From Rhodovibrio sodomensis (lineage in GTDB: Bacteria; Pseudomonadota; Alphaproteobacteria; Kiloniellales; Rhodovibrionaceae): a stretch of DNA of 34,644 nucleotides. The stretch spans positions 1 to 34,644 of the forward strand of contig NZ_NRRL01000048.1 in NCBI RefSeq assembly GCF_016583645.1, in the 5' to 3' direction. Shown in pieces: positions 9,918 to 17,698 of the stretch; positions within the stretch are counted from its first letter, which is position 1, and each line of letters begins with the position of its first letter. A program made the position numbers and the translations under genes. The notes under the pieces were generated by a model that ran no database searches, was not told the origin of the DNA, and was given only the letters and a program-made list of their open reading frames with translations.

Positions 9918-11282
9918 CTACTGGAAGCTGACGCTGGGCAGCCAGGTGACGATCTCGGGGAAGAAGAACACGATCGCAAGGCCGGTCAACTGCAGCAGAA
10001 TGTACGGCAACACCCCTTTGTAGATGTCGGTCACGGTGATCTCGGGCGGACACACCCCTTTGACGTAGAAGAGCGCGAAGCCGACCGGTGGGGTCAGGAA
10101 CGAGGTCTGCAGGCAGACCGCGAACATGATCGTGAACCACACCAGGTCGAAGCCCAGGTTGATCACCACCGGGGCGACCAGCGGCAGGATGATCAGCGTG
10201 ATCTCCACCCAGTCCAGGAAGAAGCCGAGCAGGAACACCACGAACAGGATGGTCAGCAGGATGCCTTCCGGCGGGAACGGCAGGCCGAGCAGCGCGTCCT
10301 CGATCACCCGGTCGCCGCCCAGGCCGCGCAGCACCACGGCGAACGCCGTCGCGCCCAGGAAGATCGCGAAGATGAACGAGGTGGTGCGGGTGGTCTGCGT
10401 CAGGCTGTCCTTCATCACCTTCCAGGTCAGCCGGCGGTTGGCCGCCGCCAGCAGGGTGGCGCCGGCGGCGCCCACACCGGAGGCTTCCGTCGGCGTCGCA
10501 AGCCCGGCGAAGATCGAGCCGAGCACGGCCAGTATCAGCGCGGCCGTCGGGACGACGGCGACCAGCACGTCCCAGAACACCCGGGGCGTGATCTTGGGCA
10601 GGTCCTTGGGCAGCGGCACGCTCTTCGGGCTGACGATGCCGAGGCTGAGGACGTAGGCGATGTACATCGCCCCCAGCAGCAGGCCGGGGAAGAAGGCGCC
10701 CAGGAACAGGTCGCCCACGCTCGCCTCCGGCCGGGCCAGGCGGTCGGCCATCAGCACCAGCATGATCGACGGCGGAATCAGGATGCCGAGCGTGCCGGTG
10801 GCGCAGCTGGTCCCGACCGTGAGCGCCTTGGAGTAGCCGTTCTTCAGCATCACCGGGATCGACAGCATGCCGAGCAGCACCACGCTGGCGCCGATGATGC
10901 CGGTGGTCGCGGCCAGCAGCACGCCCAGCACGATCACCGTGATGGCGTAGCCGCCGCGCACCGCGCCGAACAGCTTGACCATGTTGTTCATCAGCTTTTC
11001 GGCCACGCCCGACTTGTCGAGCATGATCCCCATGAAGATGAACATCGGCAGCGCGACCAGGGTGATGTTGTCGACCAGCGCCCACATCCGTTCCGGCAGC
11101 AGGCCGATCGAGCTGCCCCAGTCGAACCATAGGTCAGCGCCGAACTGTTCGACCGCCGTGATCCCGACGACCGTCCAGATCACGGCGGTGCCGCCCAGCA
11201 CCCAGGCCACCGGGAAGCCGGTGAACAACAGGACGCCGAAGGTGGCGAACATGCCGATGACGAAATATTCTTCCAGGCCCAC
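9918..11282 (-). CDS. dctM: TRAP transporter large permease subunit (DctM type)
   Basis: The 12-14-helix permease of a tripartite ATP-independent periplasmic transporter, driven by an ion gradient (usually Na+) in the inner membrane. The 454-residue sequence starts with a hydrophobic helix (MGLEEYFVIGMFATFG), contains LVALPMFIFMGIMLDKSGVA and the conserved GTLGILIPPSIMLVLMA motif, and ends at a C-terminal helix (IVFFFPEIVTW). It belongs to the group often annotated as mannitol/chloroaromatic type, a weak substrate guide. It lies 63 bp after dctQ and 60 bp before aacS on the same strand. No defects are seen. Confidence 0.94.
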   Translation of the reverse strand: MGLEEYFVIGMFATFGVLLFTGFPVAWVLGGTAVIWTVVGITAVEQFGADLWFDWGSSIGLLPERMWALVDNITLVALPMFIFMGIMLDKSGVAEKLMNNMVKLFGAVRGGYAITVIVLGVLLAATTGIIGASVVLLGMLSIPVMLKNGYSKALTVGTSCATGTLGILIPPSIMLVLMADRLARPEASVGDLFLGAFFPGLLLGAMYIAYVLSLGIVSPKSVPLPKDLPKITPRVFWDVLVAVVPTAALILAVLGSIFAGLATPTEASGVGAAGATLLAAANRRLTWKVMKDSLTQTTRTTSFIFAIFLGATAFAVVLRGLGGDRVIEDALLGLPFPPEGILLTILFVVFLLGFFLDWVEITLIILPLVAPVVINLGFDLVWFTIMFAVCLQTSFLTPPVGFALFYVKGVCPPEITVTDIYKGVLPYILLQLTGLAIVFFFPEIVTWLPSVSFQ

Positions 11283-11345
11283 GGTGTCTTTCGTCCGCTT
11301 GTTGCTCGGGTGGGTCGCTCGGGTGTGGCGTTGCGGGCCGCCGGC

Positions 11346-11996
11346 TCAGCCGTTGTCCCGGTCGTCGCTGCCGAGCGCGCTGACGTTGGTCGCGCGCACG
11401 ATCGGGTCGGGCCCGGTCGGTTTCGGCCAGCCGAACAGCATCGCCGTGCACTTCATTAGGCGCGAGACGACGGCCACGGCGAGCAGACCGAAACTGAGCG
11501 GCAGGAAGAACTTGATCGCCCAGCGGTAGGGCAGCCCGGCCGGCGCCTGGCTGACCTCGCCCTTCAGATAGGACGACCAAAAGTACGGCCAGCTCTGGTA
11601 GACGCCGATCAACACGAACGGCAGCAGCAGGACCAGCAGGCCGAACAGCTCGATCCAGGCCTGCTTGCGCACGCTCAGGCGCTCGTGAATCACGTCGACC
11701 CGGACGTGGTCGTCGGAGACCAGCGTGTAGGACAGCCCGACCAGCCAGGCCGCGCCGCACAGATGCCACTCGATCTCTTCCGCCATCACCGAGCCGGCGC
11801 CGAAGGCGTAGCGGCCGATCACGGCGACCAGGATGACGCCCAGCACGCCGAGCCACAGGAAGGAAAACGCGAAGCCGATCCAGCGCAGCGCGCGGTCGAT
11901 CGCGAGCGATGGGCGCGTGGTCGGCAGTTCGGTGTGGTGGACGAAGTCGCTTTCGACGACCGAATGGGGCTGCGGACTCGCGTTGGGATCGGCCAT
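11346..11996 (-). CDS. dctQ: TRAP transporter small permease subunit (DctQ type)
   Basis: Four-helix membrane subunit that partners DctM. The 216-residue protein has a hydrophilic N-terminus (about 38 residues) and a first helix at FAFSFLWLGVLGVILVAVI. The DctQ hallmark R(Y)AFGAGSVMAEEIEWHL follows, then AAWLVGLSYTLVSDDHVRVDVI (the HVRVD motif is strongly conserved). Two more helices and a polar tail complete it. It lies between dctP and dctM, separated from dctP by 253 bp with two strong hairpins (12124-12219), so dctP may be made in excess over the permease. Confidence 0.93.
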   Translation of the reverse strand: MADPNASPQPHSVVESDFVHHTELPTTRPSLAIDRALRWIGFAFSFLWLGVLGVILVAVIGRYAFGAGSVMAEEIEWHLCGAAWLVGLSYTLVSDDHVRVDVIHERLSVRKQAWIELFGLLVLLLPFVLIGVYQSWPYFWSSYLKGEVSQAPAGLPYRWAIKFFLPLSFGLLAVAVVSRLMKCTAMLFGWPKPTGPDPIVRATNVSALGSDDRDNG

Positions 11997-12123
11997 GGTC
12001 GCGTCCGGGTTCTGGAACGGGCTTGGGCGGCGTGCGCGCGCCGTGGCTATTGCCGCGCGGGGCGGATCGCACGGCGATCCGGGGGCGCGGCGGTGTGTAG
12101 CAGCCTTTCCGGGAGAGCGTGAA

Positions 12124-12219
12124 GGCGCCGCCGGCCCGATCGATGGGTCCGACGGCGCCAGCGGCGGACCGTCCCCGGCCCGGGCCGCGCACGCAAGCGC
12201 GCGGGCCGCGGCCGGGGAC
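12124..12219 (-). promoter_or_regulatory. Paired hairpins between dctP and dctQ (attenuator or stabiliser)
   Basis: Within the 253-bp dctP-dctQ gap, GTCCCCGGCC/GGCCGGGGAC (12171-12180/12210-12219) forms a 10-bp stem with further GC pairing inside. GGCGCCG/CGGCGCC (12124-12130/12153-12159) forms a second stem enclosing a near-palindrome around CGATCGATG. Neither has a T-run. Such structures downstream of a binding-protein gene often protect or partly terminate the message, giving more binding protein than permease. The role is inferred; the stems are visible. Confidence 0.45.
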
Positions 12220-12249
12220 GGGGCGGATCCGGCCAGTCGGATCAGGCGG

Positions 12250-13338
12250 TTACTCGGCGCTCTTCTCGCCCAGGTCGGCCGGCAGGTAGGCCCGCTTGGC
12301 CCACACCTGGTAGGTCTCCTGGAACGCCTGCTGGCTCTCGTAGACGCGGGCGAAGTCCTCGTCCTTCTTGGCTTCTTGCTTGAGGACCTCGCGGGTCACG
12401 TCCTGCAGCTCGCGCAGCACGTCGCGCGGGATCTGGTTGGCCTGCACGCCCTTCTCCTGGAAGCCCTGCAGGACCTTCCCGTTCTTGTACTCGCCCTCGG
12501 CGAGGCCGCGCATCGTGGCGGCGGTGCAGGTGGTCTCGATCAGCGCCTTCTGCTGCTCGCTCGCCTGCTTCCACTCGTCACCGTTGATCAGCATGTACTG
12601 CGCGGTGAACGGCTGGTGCCAGCCCGGGAACAGGTTGTATTTGACCACCTTATGAAAGCCCAGGATCTGGTCGATCGCCGGCATGGAGAACTCGGTGGCG
12701 TCGATCGTGCCGGTTTGCAGGGCCTGGAACAGCTCGCCGCCGGGCATCATGGTGACCGAGGCGCCGAGCTTCTCCAGCACCTTGCCGCCCAGGCCGGCGA
12801 AGCGGATCTTCATCCCCTGGTAGTCGTCCAGGCTGTCGACCGGGTTGGAGTACCAGCCGGCGGTCTCCGGGCCGATGATGCCGCACAGCTGGGCGTGCAC
12901 GTTGAAGCCCTTGTTGGCGTAGACCTCCTGCAGCATCTTGTGGCCGGGGCCGTAGTAGTACCAGGCGGTGAACGCCCACGGCTTCAGGCCGAACGGCACG
13001 GCCGCGAACAGCGGCACCGCCGGAACCGTGCCCTGGTCGTAGCCGATCCAGGTGTAGCCGGCGGAGACCTTGTTGTTGGACACGGCTTCCAGGATGTCGA
13101 ACGGCGGGACCAGCTCGCCCGGCTCGTAGACCCGCACCTGGACGTTGCCGCCGCTGGCCGTCTTCAGCTGCTCGGCGACATACTTCGACGGCGAGCCCAG
13201 CCCGGGCAGATTGGACGAGAAGGCGATCGGCATCTTCCAGCGGATTTCGTCCGCCTGGGCGGGCGCGACGGCGGCGCCGGCCATGCTGCCGGCGAGCGCG
13301 AGCGCGCCGGCGGCCGTCTTGAGTTTGTTGATCGGCAT
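12250..13338 (-). CDS. dctP: TRAP transporter substrate-binding protein (DctP type)
   Basis: Periplasmic ligand-binding component of the TRAP system. The 362-residue precursor has a signal peptide with likely cleavage after AQA (residue 29). The mature protein shows WKMPIAFSSNLPG, LKTASGGNVQVRVYEPGELVPPFDILEAV, GMKIRFAGLGGKVLEKLGA and PGGELFQALQTGTIDATEF, followed by GFHKVVKYNLFPGWHQP. That last motif is like the GF.KVAKYYYYPGW motif of TakP-type 2-oxo-acid binders, a family hint toward monocarboxylates or keto acids. The ATG at 13338 follows a GGGAGGTTT ribosome binding site; an upstream in-frame extension lacks a signal-peptide pattern. It is the first gene of the dctPQM-aacS unit. Confidence 0.92.
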   Translation of the reverse strand: MPINKLKTAAGALALAGSMAGAAVAPAQADEIRWKMPIAFSSNLPGLGSPSKYVAEQLKTASGGNVQVRVYEPGELVPPFDILEAVSNNKVSAGYTWIGYDQGTVPAVPLFAAVPFGLKPWAFTAWYYYGPGHKMLQEVYANKGFNVHAQLCGIIGPETAGWYSNPVDSLDDYQGMKIRFAGLGGKVLEKLGASVTMMPGGELFQALQTGTIDATEFSMPAIDQILGFHKVVKYNLFPGWHQPFTAQYMLINGDEWKQASEQQKALIETTCTAATMRGLAEGEYKNGKVLQGFQEKGVQANQIPRDVLRELQDVTREVLKQEAKKDEDFARVYESQQAFQETYQVWAKRAYLPADLGEKSAE

Positions 13339-13506
13339 CGAGACGTAAACCTCCCTGATGTGCCCCGCATGACACGCACACGTTTTCGGGCGGGGCCGCG
13401 TTCGGCGATGATTTTTCGACACGACCGCGCGTTGGATGCGGCGGTGCGTAGCGGATCGGGTCTTGCCGCCCGATTAAGCCCGCGAAGGGGCCGGAAAGTG
13501 CGCAGA

Positions 13507-13535
13507 ACGCTAGCCGTTCAACGCCGATGTCACAA
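13507..13535 (-). promoter_or_regulatory. Putative promoter of the dctPQM-aacS operon
   Basis: On the minus strand, TTGTGA (13535-13530), a 17-bp spacer and TAGCGT (13512-13507) make a plausible sigma-70-type promoter, about 170 bp upstream of the dctP ATG. The -10 is degenerate and no operator was recognised. Confidence 0.4.
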
Positions 13536-13769
13536 GCCGTGATCTGGCTTCTTGCCGCACTGCAAAGAAAAACCGTGCGCACTCGGGGCGTTGGCATGCG
13601 GCCTGGCGCCACGCCCGGATCGACCGCTCGCGCATGGCGTGTATAGCAAACCGAGCCGCTGCGCCAAACGCACGGGGAGCACCCGGTCAGGCGGCCGGCG
13701 ATGCGGCTGGCCGGCTGCGGGCACCGGGTGGCGCTGCCGGCCTGCATGGCGGCCCTGCGCGCAGGCCTT

Positions 13770-13799
13770 TTGCGCCGGGGCGGCGGGCGCGGCTAGCCT
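13770..13799 (+). promoter_or_regulatory. Putative leaderless promoter of the EamA gene
   Basis: TTGCGC (13770-13775), an 18-bp spacer and TAGCCT (13794-13799) precede the ATG at 13809. The -10 ends only 9 nt before the start codon, so transcription would begin at or just before the ATG. No ribosome binding site is visible. Confidence 0.5.
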
Positions 13800-13808
13800 G
13801 CGGGCGCC

Positions 13809-14759
13809 ATGCCCGCCCAACCGAACCAGCCGGATAAAGCGCCCAGCCTGCCGGTCCGCCTGCTGGCGGCGGCCGGCCGGATCCCGCTGCCGGTCCAGGG
13901 CGCGCTGCTGATGACCGGCGCGGCGCTTGGGTTTTCCTGCATGAACGCGCTGATTCGCGCCGGCTCGCTGGAGCTGGCGCCGATCCAGATCGTGTTCTTC
14001 CGCAACGCCTTCGCGCTGGTGTTCATGCTGCCCTGGCTGGCGCGGGTCGGCCGAACCGGGCTGACGACGCGGCGCCTGCGCCTGCACCTGGTGCGTTCGG
14101 TGATCGGGCTGACGGCGATGACCTGCTGGTTCTATTCGGTCAGCCTGCTGCCGCTCGCCCAGGCGGTGTCGCTGAACTACACGGTGCCGCTGTTCGCCAC
14201 GGTGGGCGCCGCGCTGGTGCTGGGCGAGACGGTGCGCGCCCGGCGCTGGACGGCGACCATCGTCGGCTTCCTGGGCGTGCTGGCGATCGTGCGGCCCGGC
14301 TTCCAAGAGATCGGCCCGGCGATGGCGCTGCCGATCCTGGCGGCGATCTTCATGGCGACCGCCGCGCTGCTGATCAAATCGCTGTCGGCGACCGAGAACC
14401 CGAACGCCATGGTGTTCTACATGAACCTGGTCCTGACCCCGCTCAGCCTGATCCCGGCGCTGTTCGCCTGGGTCTGGCCGAGCTGGGAGGTGCTTGCGCT
14501 GATGGCGCTGATCGGCGGGCTCGCGACCGGCTCGCACCTGCTGCTGACACGCGCCTACGCCAAGGCCGACGCTTCCGCGGTGATCCCGTTCCACTACATG
14601 CAGCTGCCGTTCGTGGCGCTGATCGCGTTCGTCGCGTTCGGCGAGGTGCCGGCGCTCTGGACCCTGGTCGGCGCGGCGGTGATCGCGGCGGCGGCGATCT
14701 ACATCACCCACCGCGAAGCCAAGGTCGCCAAAGCCCGCCGCCAGGAGGTCGCGGGGTAG
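13809..14759 (+). CDS. EamA/DMT-family transporter (drug/metabolite exporter type)
   Basis: Inner-membrane protein of 316 residues with about ten helices in two EamA repeats. The first starts at GALLMTGAALGFSCMNALIRAG and includes FFRNAFALVFMLPWL. The second starts near PAMALPILAAIFMATAALLIKSLS and ends at GAAVIAAAAIYITHREAK, followed by a basic tail. The EamA pattern LNYTVPLFATVGAALVLGE is clear in the first half. Members export amino acids, metabolites or drugs; substrate cannot be told from sequence. It precedes the DMSP-lyase-family gene by 80 bp on the same strand, but that gene has its own promoter-like hexamer, so co-function is uncertain. Confidence 0.9.
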   Translation: MPAQPNQPDKAPSLPVRLLAAAGRIPLPVQGALLMTGAALGFSCMNALIRAGSLELAPIQIVFFRNAFALVFMLPWLARVGRTGLTTRRLRLHLVRSVIGLTAMTCWFYSVSLLPLAQAVSLNYTVPLFATVGAALVLGETVRARRWTATIVGFLGVLAIVRPGFQEIGPAMALPILAAIFMATAALLIKSLSATENPNAMVFYMNLVLTPLSLIPALFAWVWPSWEVLALMALIGGLATGSHLLLTRAYAKADASAVIPFHYMQLPFVALIAFVAFGEVPALWTLVGAAVIAAAAIYITHREAKVAKARRQEVAG

Positions 14760-14825
14760 GGGAAGATTGCATGAAGAGGTCTCAAGCTGACGCGATTCGC
14801 GGTCGCGACCGCTTGGTGCGAGCGC

Positions 14826-14831
14826 TAAGCT
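14826..14831 (+). promoter_or_regulatory. -10-like TAAGCT just before the cupin gene
   Basis: TAAGCT ends 8 nt before the ATG at 14840, like the hexamers before the EamA gene and fmt. The -35 is weak. Its presence inside the alternative longer reading frame argues for 14840 as the start. Confidence 0.35.
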
Positions 14832-14839
14832 CGATCCCC

Positions 14840-15481
14840 ATGGCCCCCCTGAGCGAACAGCCCGACTGGCTGTACCTGCTGCGCGACTACCACGAGACCT
14901 TCGGCACCGGCTCGTCGGGCGGCAGCGATGCGATCCGCAGCCATCGCCGGCGGGTGCGCGAAGCGCTCAACCGGGTGGTCCAGGCGGACCCGCCGATCCT
15001 GGGCCGGCAGCCCGCCGACAAGCCGGTGACCGCCCACCTGGGCCGGGCGCTCGACCTCGCCGCCGACGGGCCGCTCGCCACCATGGCGGCGACGCTGCGC
15101 CGGCTGACCGGCCAGTTCACCTGGGAGTGGGGCTACGAACGGGTGCCGCGCACGCTCGCCCAGCGCTACGCCTATTGCGAGCTGGCCGGACCCAACGGAC
15201 CGGTGCACGCGGAGCGGATCGTCCTCGGGCTGGTGCTGCTGGCCCCGGGGACGACCTATCCCCAGCACAGCCACACGGAGATCGAGGAGAGCTACGTCTC
15301 GCTCGCCGGCGCGTGGTCGGAGAACGACGCGGCCGTCTACGCGCCCGGCTCGCTGATCTTCAACAAGCCGCAGCAGGCCCACCGGATCACGGTCGGCGAG
15401 CGGGCGCCGTGCCTGCTCGCCTACGCCTGGCTGGGCCCGCCGGCCCGCCTGGCCGCGCCGGGAATGACGTTCGGCCGCTGA
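14840..15481 (+). CDS. DMSP-lyase-family cupin protein
   Basis: A 213-residue protein with an N-terminal helical part and a C-terminal cupin resembling the DddQ/DddL family, which cleaves dimethylsulfoniopropionate to dimethyl sulfide and acrylate. The metal-site motif is HSHTEIEESY (His143, His145, Glu149, Tyr152) with a distal His181 in QQAHRI; AERIVLGLVLLAPGTTYPQHSH leads into it. Many relatives of unknown activity share this fold, so lyase activity is not proven. An ATG at 14771 would add 23 residues, but their codons (AGG, TCT, CAA, ATT, TTG, CTA) are unlike the rest of this G/C-ending gene; 14840 is preferred. No acrylate-handling genes are adjacent. Confidence 0.7.
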   Translation: MAPLSEQPDWLYLLRDYHETFGTGSSGGSDAIRSHRRRVREALNRVVQADPPILGRQPADKPVTAHLGRALDLAADGPLATMAATLRRLTGQFTWEWGYERVPRTLAQRYAYCELAGPNGPVHAERIVLGLVLLAPGTTYPQHSHTEIEESYVSLAGAWSENDAAVYAPGSLIFNKPQQAHRITVGERAPCLLAYAWLGPPARLAAPGMTFGR

Positions 15482-15526
15482 TTTTCGCCCCGGGCCCTCC
15501 GGGCGCAACGCCGATCCGACGGCCGC

Positions 15527-15540
15527 TTGACATGTGTCAT
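15527..15540 (+). promoter_or_regulatory. FNR/NNR-like box upstream of cytochrome c peroxidase
   Basis: TTGAC ATGT GTCAT is a dyad one base from the TTGAC-N4-GTCAA form bound by FNR/NNR-type regulators. It lies about 215 bp before the peroxidase ATG. Di-haem peroxidases in other Proteobacteria are known targets of FNR/ANR. No convincing -10 is placed for class II activation, so this is a tentative site. Confidence 0.4.
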
Positions 15541-15754
15541 GGCGGGGCCGCGGGCGGAGCTGCGGTGGATCCTCCGACGGTTTCGCCCGGCAATGGCCCG
15601 GCAGCGTCGTCGTGCGCGGACCTGGCACCGCAGCCGCGCCCCCGGTGCAGCCGGCGAGCGGGATCGCGTTCGCCAGGAGGTCATTGATTTTCATCGCAGG
15701 TGTACGGGACCATTCCCGCGCAACCCTCCGACCCTAAGATGCGGAGCTTCGCAC

Positions 15755-16858
15755 ATGAGTAAGGCATTCCGCCGCGCGAGCGGCCTCGCCCTCGCCGCGC
15801 TGTTGCTCGCGGCCCCGGCCGCCGCGCAGTCCGGCAACCAGGACGTCTCCAAGATCGACGACGCTCAGCTGATCAAGCGGGCCAACCAGCTGTTCGACCC
15901 GATCCCGACCGAGCCGCCGGAGCTTGACGGCAACAAGGTCACGCCCGAACGGGTCCAGCTGGGCAAGATGCTGTTCTTCGACCCGCGGCTGTCGGCCAGT
16001 CACGCGATCTCCTGCAACTCCTGCCACCAGATGGGCCTGGGCGGCGACGACAACCAGCCGACCTCGATCGGCCACGGCTGGCAGCGCGGCCCGCGCAACG
16101 CGCCGACGGTGTTCAACGCGGTGTTCAACACGGCGCAGTTCTGGGACGGCCGGGCGGAGGACCTTGAGGAGCAGGCCAAGGGCCCGGTCCAGGCCAGCGT
16201 GGAGATGGCGAACACACCCGAACGGGCGGTCAAGACGCTGAAGTCGATGCCGGCCTACGTCGCGCGCTTCAAGGCGGCGTTCCCGGACAGCGACGATCCC
16301 GTGACGTTCGACAACATGGCGAAGGCGCTGGAGGCTTTCCAGGCCACGCTGCTGACCCCGAACTCCCGGTTCGACCTGTATCTGAAGGGCCACGAGGCGG
16401 CGCTCAGCCCCAAGCAGAAGCGCGGCCTGCAGGAGTTCATGAGCACCGGCTGCGTGGGCTGCCACAACGGCGTCAACCTGGGCGGCCAGGGGTACTATCC
16501 GTTCGGTCTGATCGAGAAACCGGGGGCGGACGTGCTGCCGCGCGACGACCGCGGCCGCTTCCAGGTGACCAAGACGGCGTCCGACGAGTACGTCTTCCGC
16601 GCCGCGCCGTTGCGCAACATCGCGATCACCCAGCCGTACTTCCACTCCGGCAAGGTCTGGAGCCTGGAGAACGCGGTGGCGCTGATGGGCCTGTCGCAGC
16701 TCGGCCAGGACCTGTCCGAGCAGGAGGTCGATGAGATCACCGCCTTCCTGCAATCCCTCACCGGCGAGCAGCCGCGGGTGGAATACCCGGTGCTGCCGGA
16801 AAGCACCAACGAAACCCCGCTGCCGGTCGAGTTCGAGGAAGCGCCCTCGAAGCGGTAG
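15755..16858 (+). CDS. Di-haem cytochrome c peroxidase
   Basis: Periplasmic enzyme of the CcpA/MauG family that reduces H2O2 with electrons from a c-type cytochrome. The 367-residue precursor has a signal peptide ending near APAAAQ (residue 25). Haem-binding motifs are CNSCH (residues 87-91) and CVGCH (233-237). Other family features are LGKMLFFDPRLSASHAISC, RNAPTVFNAVFNTAQFWDGRA, and the C-terminal RAAPLRNIAITQPYFHSGKVWSLENAVALMG. The ATG at 15755 follows GGAG. A longer open frame upstream lacks a signal peptide and is rejected. A strong terminator follows, so it is monocistronic or the last gene. It is a full-length bacterial peroxidase rather than a true MauG, though the two families are hard to separate. 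Confidence 0.93.
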   Translation: MSKAFRRASGLALAALLLAAPAAAQSGNQDVSKIDDAQLIKRANQLFDPIPTEPPELDGNKVTPERVQLGKMLFFDPRLSASHAISCNSCHQMGLGGDDNQPTSIGHGWQRGPRNAPTVFNAVFNTAQFWDGRAEDLEEQAKGPVQASVEMANTPERAVKTLKSMPAYVARFKAAFPDSDDPVTFDNMAKALEAFQATLLTPNSRFDLYLKGHEAALSPKQKRGLQEFMSTGCVGCHNGVNLGGQGYYPFGLIEKPGADVLPRDDRGRFQVTKTASDEYVFRAAPLRNIAITQPYFHSGKVWSLENAVALMGLSQLGQDLSEQEVDEITAFLQSLTGEQPRVEYPVLPESTNETPLPVEFEEAPSKR

Positions 16859-16885
16859 CCCCGGATCATAGGCGGTCAACGTGCT

Positions 16886-16917
16886 GGGCCCATCGCCGCC
16901 GGCGGTGGGCCCGTTTT
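16886..16917 (+). terminator. Rho-independent terminator after the peroxidase gene
   Basis: The stem GGGCCCA/TGGGCCC is extended by pairing of CGCCG with GGCGG and followed by GTTTTAT. It lies 27 bp after the stop codon. Confidence 0.9.
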
Positions 16918-17272
16918 ATGCCTGTACGGGACTTTTGCCCGGGTTCGCAAGCATCCGTCAGGGATTCTTCCATATGCCGACCAGACAGGCCGGCTGCCCC
17001 GGAGGAGGATGACTGTAATGCCGTGATACAGCGGTATCCGCATCCCGGGCAGGTCGCGTCCGCCGCCGTGTCGAAGGGTGCTGCGGACATTTTCGGGGCC
17101 GTGCAAAAGTCTCCAGTACGCATGCCTCAACTGTCGGTCTTCGATCCAAGTCATCGCGCGTTCGATGTCCTGTTTTACCACTTTTCGTGGTTTATGGCGT
17201 TACATTGGTTTACTCATGCGGGTATCCGGCTGCGACGGCTCCCGCCGGGGGACGTGCCGCTGAGAAAGAGGG
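16918..17272. other. Gene-poor stretch of lower GC before the XRE operon
   Basis: About 355 bp with open frames on both strands but no recognisable product, no good ribosome binding site and codon use unlike the rest of the window. It contains AT-richer sequence (17170-17220), including an ACCAC-TTTTC-GTGGT dyad. It may be degraded or recently acquired DNA flanking the small operon to its right. I see no supported gene. Confidence 0.4.
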
Positions 17273-17301
17273 TTGATTTACGGCGCATATGCGCTCATAA
17301 T
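17273..17301 (+). promoter_or_regulatory. Strong promoter with embedded palindromic operator
   Basis: TTGATT (17273-17278), a 17-bp spacer and CATAAT (17296-17301) form the clearest sigma-70 promoter in the window. A perfect 12-bp palindrome GCGCATATGCGC (17283-17294) fills the spacer. This is the classic place for repressor binding and fits autoregulation by the XRE-type protein encoded downstream. Confidence 0.7.
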
Positions 17302-17322
17302 CATAAAGGGCACAGAGATCGC

Positions 17323-17658
17323 ATGGCGAAGTACGTCTGGAAAGATCGCACAGACCCTGGCGGCCGGCGAAAAGCGCGTGGCCAATTCATGGCCTTAGCG
17401 CTCGATGACCGGGAAACCGCCCTCTTCACGATGACCACGATCTGCGAGCCCGGACCTGACAAATGCAGCCAATGCCGGGATCCCGGCGGTCTCAGCAGCG
17501 CGATCCACGCCCAACGGGTGGACGGCGCAAGCCGGCCGGTCGAAGTCCTCTACGCGGCGGATCATCAACGGCAAGAGGTCACCTTCCTCGGGATCAGCAC
17601 GGATGGTGCCGGCTGCCGGCACGCCTTGAGCGAAGCGGCGACTGCGGGCGTGCCTTAA
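17323..17658 (+). CDS. Unrecognised small protein, possible toxin partner of the XRE regulator
   Basis: The first gene after the promoter/operator; 111 residues from the ATG at 17323, with a weak AGAG ribosome binding site. I do not recognise the family. A cysteine pair (CSQCRDPGG) is followed by a predicted strand-rich end: RPVEVLYAADHQRQEVTFLGIS. This faintly resembles the terminal beta strands of RelE/HigB-type toxins (R..VLY..D....V..LG). Its size and position, directly before an XRE gene by 40 bp, fit the toxin-first order of HigBA-like modules. The toxin role is inference from layout. Codon use is less GC-biased than in the neighbours, suggesting transfer. Confidence 0.5.
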   Translation: MAKYVWKDRTDPGGRRKARGQFMALALDDRETALFTMTTICEPGPDKCSQCRDPGGLSSAIHAQRVDGASRPVEVLYAADHQRQEVTFLGISTDGAGCRHALSEAATAGVP

Positions 17659-17698
17659 CGCCGCGACTGCGGCGGAGAAAGATAGGCAGGAGAAACAG

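Larger units (their letters stand above)
13339..13808. other. Divergent intergenic region dctP / EamA transporter
   Basis: 470 bp with no supported gene. It holds the dctP leader with its ribosome binding site (13348-13355), the putative dctP promoter, and an interrupted GC-rich hairpin with outer arms ACCCGGT/ACCGGGT (13681-13687/13723-13729). The leaderless-type promoter of the EamA gene is at its right end. Nothing else was recognised. Confidence 0.5.

Noticed and set aside
15676..15737. 17-codon leader peptide (TTG start) after an AGGAGGT before the peroxidase
   Set aside because: Spacing between AGGAGG and TTG is only about 3 nt, and no regulatory structure is evident.
16876..17181. 101-residue minus-strand open frame starting MVKQDIERAMTWIEDRQ
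   Set aside because: It runs through the peroxidase terminator, has no good ribosome binding site and an Arg/Pro-rich tail; possibly a relic, but not supportable as a gene.
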